DNA from: Prevotella sp. DNF00663
GTDB taxonomy: Bacteria; Bacteroidota; Bacteroidia; Bacteroidales; Bacteroidaceae
Reading direction: 5' to 3'
DNA length: 54,616 nt
Assembly: GCF_001553265.1 (NCBI RefSeq)
Contig: NZ_KQ960644.1
Location: 1-54,616 of the forward strand
Shown: positions 35,374 through 42,300 of the stretch, piece after piece
Numbering within the stretch: the first letter of the stretch is position 1
Layout of the letters: every line of letters begins with the position of its first letter
Notes under the pieces: generated by a model
What the model was told of the DNA's origin: nothing
What the model saw: only the letters and a program-made list of their open reading frames with translations
The model's database searches: none
Position numbers and translations under genes: made by a program

Positions 35374-35803
35374 CGTAGTTTACGTTGGCATTGTTAATAG
35401 AAAGATTCTCAATCATGTGGGTAGTGAAGCGTACCGACTTGATAGTATGAAAGACAACTGCATTACAATCTACCGATTCAAAGTGTGGTTGATTAGTCTT
35501 TTCCACAACAATGGTATCTCTTCCGAGCTTACCGCTCTTATTGGCATATAAGAAATAAAAGGTGTCTGCGTCGTTGGCATAGCTCATTGGTAACTGAAAA
35601 CTATCCACTTCAATAGCTCTATTGAGAACGATTGAATCGACGCCATTGCCCAAATTAGCAAATACTGTCAACGAATCTTGAAGTTTCTTCACAGTACCTT
35701 GAAGCTTATACGTGGTATAAACTCGACTGTTCATGGGGCATTCGATACTCGAACAAGCAGCTAACAGCACACCCGATAAGATGAGTAGAATCAGTCTTCG
35801 CAT
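35324..35803 (-). CDS. DUF6452 family lipoprotein
   Basis: A 159-residue lipoprotein with signal peptide and lipobox (LLAACSS, Cys near 17). The domain (VYTTYKLQGTVKKLQDSLTV, DTFYFLYANKSGKLGRDTI) is recalled as DUF6452, a Bacteroidales family often next to DUF6048. Function unknown; the pairing suggests a joint envelope role. Its last 50 nt overlap the next gene, and its first 13 nt overlap the glycosyltransferase gene. Confidence 0.78.
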   Translation of the reverse strand: MRRLILLILSGVLLAACSSIECPMNSRVYTTYKLQGTVKKLQDSLTVFANLGNGVDSIVLNRAIEVDSFQLPMSYANDADTFYFLYANKSGKLGRDTIVVEKTNQPHFESVDCNAVVFHTIKSVRFTTHMIENLSINNANVNYDATPSHFNITFKDRYQ

Positions 35804-36753
35804 CTTAATTTCTTTTCTATTTGATAATCATTGCGACCGGGATTGCTTCTGCTGATGAGGTCACCAAGGAATCCTGCAAGGAACAACTGGGTGCCGATGA
35901 GCATGGTGGTCAATGCTATATAAAACCAAGGGGAACTTGTAATCAGGCGTTGGGGAATCCCGTTAGAGAGTGCATAGAGTTTATCTGCTCCAATCAAAAG
36001 AACCGCAATGAAGCCTATAAAGAACATGATTGAACCCAAAAGGCCAAATACATGCATTGGTTTTTTACCGAAATTGCTGAGAAACCACAGGGTTATCAAG
36101 TCTAGATAGCCGTTGAAGAAACGATTGATACCAAACTTTGTAGAGCCGTATTTGCGTGCTTGGTGGTGCACAACTTTCTCGCCAATTTTATCAAATCCTG
36201 CATTCTTGGCCAAATAAGGGATGTATCGATGCATCTCTCCATACACTTCTATGTTCTTTACAACCTCTTTACGATAAGCTTTCAAGCCACAATTGAAGTC
36301 GTGAAGATTAGGGATGCCACTGATTTTTCGTGCTGTTGCATTGAAAAGTTTGGTAGGAATGGTCTTTGATAGTGGGTCGTAACGCTTCTGTTTGTATCCG
36401 GAAACGAGGTCGTAACCATCTACTGTAATCATTCGATATAGCTCAGGAATCTCGTCGGGAGAGTCTTGTAAATCGGCATCCATGGTGATAACAACGTCTC
36501 CTTGTGCCTCTTGGAATCCGCAAAAGAGTGCCGGACTCTTTCCATAATTGCGACGGAACTTGATTCCTTTGACGTTATTATCTTTCGTACTAAGTTCCTC
36601 TATGACGTTCCACGAGTTGTCTGTAGAACCGTCATTGATAAAGATTATCTCGTAAGTAAAGTTGTTGGCCTTCATCACACGCTGAATCCAAGCGTGCAAT
36701 TCGGGTAAAGATTCATCCTCATTATAAAGAGGTACAACTACTGATATATCCAT
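35791..36753 (-). CDS. GT2 family glycosyltransferase (DPM1/GtrB-like)
   Basis: A 320-residue membrane glycosyltransferase. The catalytic domain (1-230) has VVPLYNEDESLPEL, INDGSTDNSW and the DxD region TMDADLQDSPDEIPEL. Two C-terminal membrane helices follow (FGLLGSIMFFIGFIAVLLIG and FYIALTTMLIGTQLFLAGFL). This is the layout of enzymes that put a sugar on undecaprenyl phosphate for later transfer outside the membrane. The sugar is unknown. It lies 2 bp after the DUF4199 gene and overlaps DUF6452, so it belongs to one operon. Confidence 0.9.
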   Translation of the reverse strand: MDISVVVPLYNEDESLPELHAWIQRVMKANNFTYEIIFINDGSTDNSWNVIEELSTKDNNVKGIKFRRNYGKSPALFCGFQEAQGDVVITMDADLQDSPDEIPELYRMITVDGYDLVSGYKQKRYDPLSKTIPTKLFNATARKISGIPNLHDFNCGLKAYRKEVVKNIEVYGEMHRYIPYLAKNAGFDKIGEKVVHHQARKYGSTKFGINRFFNGYLDLITLWFLSNFGKKPMHVFGLLGSIMFFIGFIAVLLIGADKLYALSNGIPQRLITSSPWFYIALTTMLIGTQLFLAGFLGDLISRSNPGRNDYQIEKKLRCED

Positions 36754-36755
36754 AT

Positions 36756-37283
36756 TTAGTGTTTTATAATGTTCTTTTTAGTTCGTCTGAAGCAGAAAAG
36801 GGCAATTACAGGCGTAACGATGAAACCTAAAATGATTTCATCTATCATGAAGATGGAGGTCAACGACAGAGGCGACATTTGAGTATAGAAGCTTATGGCT
36901 TTAGTATATTCGTGCCCTTTTGAGCCGGTTATGGTGTCCATTAATATGGCCGTTGATGTCAACATCGAGGTGAACTGCCCATCATCTACAAGGCTTAGAT
37001 AGAAAAATTGGAATGCTGAAAAGATGAAAGCACCGCAGAAGAACACATCCATACAATATAGTATAGCACGTCCAAGAGGAATGATGCCATCTAAAGCGTA
37101 GTCTCTAAATTTTGTCAATCGCCACCCTACGAAGAACGGAGTGAACAAAACAAGGAACCCACCAATTCCTATTTCAGGTAAATAGATCGTGCTTAGGAAA
37201 CTTACAATCCATAAAATGGCCAAATAGACACCGTCTAATCGGGCGAAAGCTTGCATTTGTAAGATGGAACGAATGTTTATCAT
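36756..37283 (-). CDS. DUF4199 membrane protein
   Basis: A 175-residue protein with four hydrophobic segments (YLAILWIVSFLSTIYL, GIGGFLVLFTPFFVGW, VFFCGAFIFSAFQFFYLSL and the C-terminal EIILGFIVTPVIALFCF), the DUF4199 pattern. Function unknown; members are commonly found just before a GT2 enzyme in Bacteroidota, as here. ATG at 37283 gives MINIRSILQMQAF; a longer frame from 37325 would begin above the -7 box at 37313-37320. Confidence 0.8.
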   Translation of the reverse strand: MINIRSILQMQAFARLDGVYLAILWIVSFLSTIYLPEIGIGGFLVLFTPFFVGWRLTKFRDYALDGIIPLGRAILYCMDVFFCGAFIFSAFQFFYLSLVDDGQFTSMLTSTAILMDTITGSKGHEYTKAISFYTQMSPLSLTSIFMIDEIILGFIVTPVIALFCFRRTKKNIIKH

Positions 37284-37312
37284 TAACAGAAAAATGCGTT
37301 TGTATTTAGTTG

Positions 37313-37320
37313 CAAAAATA
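37313..37320 (-). promoter_or_regulatory. -7 box of the DUF4199-GT2-apbE-crp operon
   Basis: CAAAAATA on the plus strand (TATTTTTG on the minus strand), 29 nt before the DUF4199 start codon. Six tightly spaced minus-strand genes follow, down to 32932. Confidence 0.45.
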
Positions 37321-37400
37321 CGCAAATTCCCACATAATATGCCATAAGTTGAGAAAAATTGTGTTTTTTTAGACGGGAGCTAGAGGTCTGCTTGAAAATG

Positions 37401-37441
37401 TAAAAGGAACAGAGCTACAATGAATGTACGTTCTATTCCTT
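37401..37441 (-). terminator. Terminator of the SRP RNA/tRNA-Thr unit
   Basis: AAGGAACAGA pairs with TCTATTCCTT (one G-U pair), followed on the minus strand by CCTTTTACATTTTC. Confidence 0.55.
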
Positions 37442-37445
37442 CTTG

Positions 37446-37519
37446 AGCCTCTTGTCGGATTCGAACCAACGACCCCGAGATTACAAATCACGTGCTCTGG
37501 CCAACTGAGCTAAAGAGGC
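37446..37519 (-). tRNA. tRNA-Thr (anticodon TGT)
   Basis: A complete 74-nt cloverleaf on the minus strand: acceptor GCCTCTT/AAGAGGC, D-arm with AGTTGGCCA, anticodon loop TTTGTAA, T-arm with TTCGAAT. One T-T mismatch is in the anticodon stem. The CCA end is not encoded. It lies directly downstream of the SRP RNA and is probably transcribed with it. Confidence 0.95.
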
Positions 37520-37522
37520 AGG

Positions 37523-37620
37523 TGGGCAAGCTGTTCATATCGCGCCGCTACAACCTAATACCCTTGCTGCGTTCCCACCCTGGGGGATTCAAAGGGAGCT
37601 GGCCGTATGAGACTTGCCCA
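37523..37620 (-). ncRNA. ffs: Signal recognition particle RNA, bacterial small type
   Basis: About 98 nt on the minus strand. The ends GGGCAAG and CTTGCCC pair to close a long helix. The apical region carries the conserved SRP core CAGGGTGGGAACGCAGCAAGG, matching the AGGTC...GGAA.GCAGC pattern that binds Ffh. A -7 box (CAAAGGTA on the plus strand) sits at 37643-37650. It should form the 4.5S-like particle with Ffh for co-translational targeting. Confidence 0.88.
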
Positions 37621-37642
37621 TGTTTTGCTTATAAAGCGGGTG

Positions 37643-37650
37643 CAAAGGTA
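37643..37650 (-). promoter_or_regulatory. -7 box of the SRP RNA/tRNA-Thr unit
   Basis: CAAAGGTA on the plus strand, TACCTTTG on the minus strand, placing the start about 22 nt before the mature SRP RNA end. Confidence 0.6.
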
Positions 37651-37717
37651 CATAATTTGAATAATAAAAGGAAGAAACCAGCTTGGAATTCTGCTTTTAT
37701 TAACATATATTTATAAC

Positions 37718-40300
37718 TTACATGTCCACGACGGTGATTCCTGCACCACCGAATTGTACGTGTTCGTCGGCATATCTAATGACGTTAGGGATAGTCGCGA
37801 GATATTGTCTGATGAGTTGGCGGAGGATTCCATTACCTTTCCCGTGGAGTATTCTGACTCGGCTCATTCCCACAAGAATAGCGTCATCAATAAAATATTG
37901 CACGGCATTCAGTGCTTCGTCGCCTCGCATACCTCTCACATCTAAGTCTTGATGGAAGTTTTGTCGGTGGTCATCAATGGTGTCGCGTGTCTGCTTATTT
38001 ACTCCTGTAGAGATTTTCTCAATGGTTTTATTGCTCTTTGTCAAGTTGGTTTCCGGAAGGTCTTGTACTGCTTCTAATCGATCAAGTTTCAACTTTGAAC
38101 GCATGCCACCGAATATTGCGGTACATGAGTTGCCCTCTATAGTTTCAATCGTACCAATCGTTTTTAGTCCCTTGATGCGTACGGTATCACCCACAACAAG
38201 CGGTTTGTTATGGGTGCTAGGTGTACGTTTGTCTGTAGCATTGCGCAAAACCTCAACCGCATGTGCCTCTTGGTGGGCCTTGTCTTTCTTGCGTTGAGCT
38301 TTTCTCTCTTTGCGTTGTTTAATCTGTTCAATCTTACGAGCGATGAGATCGTCGTTAGCTTTTGTGTCAATATCGCTGATGCTTTCCTCAAATTTCTTCA
38401 GTTCTTGTCGAATACGTTTGGTTTCTTCTTTCTCAGCTTGTTTTTCTCGAATCTCTCGAATTGTATTCTCAATACGCTTATTACTCTCTTTGATGAGTTC
38501 TTCTGCTTGCGCTTTTGCCTTTCTAAGTATTTCTTTGCGCTGTTGCTCAATCTCGTTGATGCTGTCTTCGTATCGGGCTATAGTCTTTTCCATGTCTTTC
38601 TCACGGAGTCGGGCAGTCTGTCTTTTGCCTTCCCAATATCGTTTGTCGCGTACAATGTCTTGTAGATATTTGTCGCTTTGAATGTAATCGTTCCCCACAA
38701 TCTCTGATGCTTCATTGATAACGGCTTCGGGTAAACCGGTCTTTCGTGCTATCTCGATAGCAAAGGAACTTCCCGGTCGGCCGATAGCCAATTGGAAAAG
38801 CGCTTTCATTTCATGTCGGTCATAGAGCATTGCACCATTTGCGGCGCAGTCATGATTGTCTGCGAAATGCTTTAGATTCTGATAGTGAGTGGTGATAACG
38901 CCCCAAGTTCCTTTGTCGGCAAGATTGTTGAGTACACTTTCAGCAATAGCTCCACCAATCTGTGGCTCCGTTCCTGAGCCAAATTCATCAATCAATATAA
39001 TTGTTCGATCATTGGCTTGCTTCATCATATTCTTCATGTTCATCAGGTGACTGGAGTATGTACTTAGGTCGTTTTCCATGCTCTGTTCGTCTCCGATGTC
39101 AATCATGATGTTCTCAAATACGCCTGCTTGTGAACGGTCGCCAACCGGGATGCTCAGTCCGCATTGCAGCATATATTGTAATAATCCTACAGTCTTCAAG
39201 CAGACACTTTTTCCTCCAGCATTTGGACCGGATATAATGAGGATACGCTTTTCTTTAGTCAGCGTAATGTCTAAGGGCACTACACGCTTCTGTTGTCTCT
39301 CTAGGGTAATGCGTAAGAGGGGATGAATGGCTTGTATCCAATCGATTACAGGTTTTGACTCTACTGTAGGCTCGAAAGCAAGCATCTGTTTTGCAGTCTC
39401 CGCCTTAGCCCGTATTAAGTCTACCAGTCCCAAGAAATGATAGGCGTCGAGCAACTCGTGTACATGTGGACGAATCTTCTTAGTGACTTCTGTCAATATG
39501 CGAATGACCTCATGTCGTTCATCGCTTTCTAGTTCTCGTATTCTGTTGTTGGCTTCTACCACTTCGGTGGGCTCTATATAGACTGTTCGTCCCGTTGCCG
39601 ACTCATCATGTATGATACCTTTAATTTTGCGTTTCAGGGTCGGGGCAACAGGTATTACGAGGCGTCCATCGCGCAAAGTGGGAGCCACATCTTTGTCTAC
39701 GACTCCTTCGCTTTGTGCCATATGTAATATATTATATAAGGTACGCGAGATAGAACCTTCTGTTCGTTTCAATTCGCGACGTATGTTGAGAAGAGTGGGA
39801 GAGGCGTTATCGCGTAGACGACCAAATTTATCTAGAATTTGGTCTATACGCTGTATGAGCAGCGGAAAGGTGGCAACACCGTCGGCCAATGTGTAGAGAG
39901 ACGGGTATTCTCCACGTTCTCCGGGCGTGGCAGCATAATCACTGGCTTCGTCATCTTCCTCTACACCACGTGAAAGAAACTTCACAATGCGTCCGATAGT
40001 GTCTATTGAACGTCTTAAATCGAAAAGTTCTTCCTCTTCCAAGTGGGTGTTTTCGAGTCTGATGCGAGCTATGGCAGCACGCATATCGAAGAAATATTCC
40101 AATGGGAAATCTTCCTGTGATTCCAATATACGACGGAATTCTCTGATTTGCTTCATCCACTCGTTGATGGTATCGGGTTCGTCAGTGAAGGTTATCTTGT
40201 CTATTTCTTCTTTACCCAGTGTCGACAGGCAATGCGTTTTCAGCAGTTCTCGGATTTCCCGAAATCCTATTTTTTCCTCAAAATTAGTGGGATATATCAT
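37718..40300 (-). CDS. mutS2: MutS2 family ATPase with Smr domain
   Basis: An 860-residue protein from ATG at 40300 (MIYPTNFEEKIGF). It has MutS core and clamp-like regions, the ATPase with Walker A GPNAGGKSVCLKT (about 358-370) and DEFGSGTEPQIGGA, a long charged coiled coil (about 540-650) and a C-terminal Smr domain (DVRGMRGDEALNAV, ILHGKGNGILRQ). MutS2 lacks the mismatch-recognition domain; homologues limit recombination or rescue collided ribosomes. The frame extends up to 40402, but that part crosses likely promoter sequence and has no family similarity. Confidence 0.93.
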   Translation of the reverse strand: MIYPTNFEEKIGFREIRELLKTHCLSTLGKEEIDKITFTDEPDTINEWMKQIREFRRILESQEDFPLEYFFDMRAAIARIRLENTHLEEEELFDLRRSIDTIGRIVKFLSRGVEEDDEASDYAATPGERGEYPSLYTLADGVATFPLLIQRIDQILDKFGRLRDNASPTLLNIRRELKRTEGSISRTLYNILHMAQSEGVVDKDVAPTLRDGRLVIPVAPTLKRKIKGIIHDESATGRTVYIEPTEVVEANNRIRELESDERHEVIRILTEVTKKIRPHVHELLDAYHFLGLVDLIRAKAETAKQMLAFEPTVESKPVIDWIQAIHPLLRITLERQQKRVVPLDITLTKEKRILIISGPNAGGKSVCLKTVGLLQYMLQCGLSIPVGDRSQAGVFENIMIDIGDEQSMENDLSTYSSHLMNMKNMMKQANDRTIILIDEFGSGTEPQIGGAIAESVLNNLADKGTWGVITTHYQNLKHFADNHDCAANGAMLYDRHEMKALFQLAIGRPGSSFAIEIARKTGLPEAVINEASEIVGNDYIQSDKYLQDIVRDKRYWEGKRQTARLREKDMEKTIARYEDSINEIEQQRKEILRKAKAQAEELIKESNKRIENTIREIREKQAEKEETKRIRQELKKFEESISDIDTKANDDLIARKIEQIKQRKERKAQRKKDKAHQEAHAVEVLRNATDKRTPSTHNKPLVVGDTVRIKGLKTIGTIETIEGNSCTAIFGGMRSKLKLDRLEAVQDLPETNLTKSNKTIEKISTGVNKQTRDTIDDHRQNFHQDLDVRGMRGDEALNAVQYFIDDAILVGMSRVRILHGKGNGILRQLIRQYLATIPNVIRYADEHVQFGGAGITVVDM

Positions 40301-40436
40301 GATAGAGTAGCTTCTTTTCTTTATTGAATATGGGCGCGAAGTTACACATTTTTCTTCGACTGTGAAAATATTCGGTTTTCGATGTAATAAAGACAAGTCC
40401 ACGTCGTTTAAATAATAAAACCAATAAACATTGCCT

Positions 40437-40562
40437 ATGAAAATTTTTACCCAAGAAGAATTGAAACCGTCAGAGCAGACCTTGCATATTATTAGGCAGA
40501 TAGCCTATCATTATCGTGTTGCCAATGTGAATGGTAAAGAAACTGTATGTTGTTTTAATTAA
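40437..40562 (+). CDS. Small conserved protein, 41 residues
   Basis: ATG at 40437 opens a 41-codon frame that starts MKIFTQEELKPSEQTLHIIR and ends KETVCCFN with TAA. It reads like a real protein: charged and amphipathic (helix about 13-30), with no low complexity. I recall near-identical short proteins in other Bacteroidales, but this is unverified. It lies 17 bp before rpe in the same direction and may be its cotranscribed partner. Function unknown. Confidence 0.65.
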   Translation: MKIFTQEELKPSEQTLHIIRQIAYHYRVANVNGKETVCCFN

Positions 40563-40579
40563 TCCCATCTATTTAAAGA

Positions 40580-41239
40580 ATGAAGACTATTGTATCTCCT
40601 TCGTTGTTGTCGGCCAATTTCATTGACTTGAAGAGCGATGTGGAAATGATTAATAAAAGTGATGCCGACTGGTTGCATATGGATGTGATGGACGGTGTGT
40701 TTGTGCCGAACATATCATTTGGTTTTCCTGTTTTGGAAGCTGTAAGTAAAGCTTGTAATAAGCCGTTGGACGTGCATTTGATGATTGTGAACCCCGAACG
40801 CTATATAGAGCAGACTGCTAAATGCGGTGCCGAATATATGACAATCCATTATGAAGCATGCACCCATCTGCATCGTGCTATTCAACAAATTCATGCAGCA
40901 GGAATGAAAGCGGGAGTAAGTTTAAATCCCTCTACACCAGTTTGGGTGTTGGAAGATGTTATCAAGGATTTGGACTTGGTATTGTTGATGAGTGTGAATC
41001 CCGGATTTGGTGGACAGAAATTTATAGAAAACACAATTGATAAAGTGGCTCGACTTCGCGAGTTGATACAGCGTACAGGTAGTCATGCGCTCATTGAAGT
41101 CGATGGAGGGGTGCAGGGGGAAACGGCTCCCCGGCTCGTAGAAGCTGGAGTAGATGCACTTGTAAGTGGTAGCTATGTGTTTAAGTCAAGGGACCCTATA
41201 GCCACCATCCATTCTCTAAAAGAATTGAAGAAAATTTAA
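40580..41239 (+). CDS. rpe: Ribulose-phosphate 3-epimerase
   Basis: A 219-residue TIM-barrel enzyme of the pentose phosphate pathway interconverting ribulose 5-phosphate and xylulose 5-phosphate. Motifs in order: SPSLLSANF (6-14), HMDVMDGVFVPNISFG (about 34-49), LDVHLMI, MSVNPGFGGQKF (about 139-150) and IEVDGGVQ. Length is normal. It overlaps the convergent sigma factor gene by 4 bp. Confidence 0.95.
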   Translation: MKTIVSPSLLSANFIDLKSDVEMINKSDADWLHMDVMDGVFVPNISFGFPVLEAVSKACNKPLDVHLMIVNPERYIEQTAKCGAEYMTIHYEACTHLHRAIQQIHAAGMKAGVSLNPSTPVWVLEDVIKDLDLVLLMSVNPGFGGQKFIENTIDKVARLRELIQRTGSHALIEVDGGVQGETAPRLVEAGVDALVSGSYVFKSRDPIATIHSLKELKKI

Positions 41240-41832
41240 TCAATCACCAGCGCTACGTTGTGTTCTTTAGCCATTCTGCGCATATTGAGCAGAGCGTAGC
41301 GCATTCTTCCCAACGAAGTATTGATACTTACATTGGTAAGTTCGGCAATTTCTTTGAACGATAATTCTTGGTAATAGCGCATGAATACCACCTCGCGCTG
41401 TGGGGCTGGGAGTAGATTCATCATCTGCTTTACGTCGTTGAGTGTCTGTTGATAGACGTAATAGTTTTCTATATTGCTTGTGATAGTTTGCTGTACATGC
41501 AGGTTTGAAAGGTCGTTATCTTGTGTCGGCTCAACTATCTTTTCCGTTTTTTGGGCTCTATACCAGTCCATGATAACATTATGGGCTATACGCGTAAGCC
41601 AAGCAGAGAATTTCCCACTTGTCGTATACTTACGTTGTTTGAGTTTGCAGATAACTTTAACGAAAGTTTCTTGGAATATGTCGTCAGCAACTTCGCGGTC
41701 TCTGACAACGAAAAGTATGTAGGAGAAGAGTTTGGATTGGTTGCGTGACAATAATAAATCAAAAGCCCTATTGTCTCCGTCTATATAACGGAGAGCCAAT
41801 TCCTCATCGGTCATCTCTTGGAGATTGTTCAT
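41236..41832 (-). CDS. ECF-type RNA polymerase sigma factor
   Basis: A 198-residue sigma-70 family protein with region 2 (about 25-95; AFDLLLSRNQSKLFSYI, ADDIFQETFVKV) and region 4 (about 130-185; LPAPQREVVFMRYYQELSFKEIAELTNVS). No anti-sigma gene is adjacent, unlike most FecI-type factors of Bacteroidota. A strong promoter at 41920-41951 drives it with a leader of about 80 nt. A candidate small RNA ends just upstream of that promoter. Confidence 0.9.
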   Translation of the reverse strand: MNNLQEMTDEELALRYIDGDNRAFDLLLSRNQSKLFSYILFVVRDREVADDIFQETFVKVICKLKQRKYTTSGKFSAWLTRIAHNVIMDWYRAQKTEKIVEPTQDNDLSNLHVQQTITSNIENYYVYQQTLNDVKQMMNLLPAPQREVVFMRYYQELSFKEIAELTNVSINTSLGRMRYALLNMRRMAKEHNVALVID

Positions 41833-41919
41833 TTCTTAAAAGTTAATTGTTTCAAGTAAATGTGTATCGATAGGCTGATAAACTTATAAAACTATTGTCT
41901 TAGAACTGTTAATTATATG

Positions 41920-41951
41920 CAAAGTTAAGATGATTTTACCAATTTACCAAA
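41920..41951 (-). promoter_or_regulatory. Promoter of the ECF sigma gene
   Basis: On the minus strand, TTTG (41948-41951), 20 nt, TAACTTTG (41920-41927): both boxes match the Bacteroidota consensus with the same spacing as the tRNA-Pro promoter. Confidence 0.65.
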
Positions 41952-41959
41952 TTTATGAT

Positions 41960-42037
41960 ATAAAAAAGAGGTTGGTGCAGGATGCTACCAACCTCAAAAA
42001 TAGATTTCGATAAAATGGTCGAAATCATGAAAACTAA
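41960..42037 (-). ncRNA. Candidate small RNA, about 75-80 nt
   Basis: On the minus strand a full promoter (42043-42074) would start a transcript near 42037. It contains a perfect 8-bp hairpin GATTTCGA/TCGAAATC (42003-42026) and ends in an intrinsic terminator, a 9-bp stem GAGGTTGGT/ACCAACCTC (41968-41995) followed by TTTTTTATA. A 30-codon ORF starting near 42030 runs past the terminator, so coding is unlikely. It could be an independent small RNA or a terminated leader of the ECF sigma gene. Confidence 0.5.
41968..41995 (-). terminator. Terminator of the candidate small RNA
   Basis: Perfect 9-bp stem with an 10-nt loop and a T6 run on the minus strand. Transcripts from the MATE gene could also end here. 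Confidence 0.75.
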
Positions 42038-42042
42038 TACCG

Positions 42043-42074
42043 CAAATGTAGGTTTTTCATTTGATAAAAGCAAA
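42043..42074 (-). promoter_or_regulatory. Promoter of the candidate small RNA
   Basis: On the minus strand, TTTG (42071-42074), exactly 20 nt, TACATTTG (42043-42050). No annotated gene starts within 200 nt downstream. Confidence 0.6.
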
Positions 42075-42123
42075 TTTTAGACCCACAAAAGTCTTTTTTT
42101 TAACATAATTGTCTATTTCTTGA

Positions 42124-42211
42124 CTTTGTTGCAAGAGCTTAACAGTATGGCTGCCAAGCTTTTGCAGCATTGCTGAAAAGGCAAGACAGCACTCTTGCCG
42201 AGGCTTGGCAG
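42124..42211 (+). repeat. 88-bp element, copy D (4 x 22 bp)
   Basis: Units start at 42124, 42146, 42168 and 42190; all have YTG at positions 6-8 and end CAG. It lies in the 461-bp gap between the ECF sigma and MATE genes. The gap also holds the sigma promoter, the candidate small RNA and a GAGTGA-rich stretch (42212-42300). Confidence 0.75.
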
Positions 42212-42300
42212 TAAGTGGAGAATGATGAGTTAGGAGTGAGAAGTGGTGAGTTAGGAGTGAAAAACGATGCGGTATGAGTGAAGAGTGAGGGGATTATGAG
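42212..42300 (+). repeat. GAGTGA-rich degenerate repeat
   Basis: GAGTTAGGAGTGA occurs twice, at 42227-42239 and 42248-42260 (period 21), followed by further GAGTGA words to the end of the MATE gene. A related stretch (GGGTAGGAGTGAGTAGTGA) follows 88-bp copy E near 52796, and a single inverted copy precedes copy B near 19483. Confidence 0.6.

Noticed and set aside
37492..37716. Plus-strand frame of 74 codons between mutS2 and DUF4199
   Set aside because: It covers the SRP RNA and tRNA-Thr genes, which explain the sequence.
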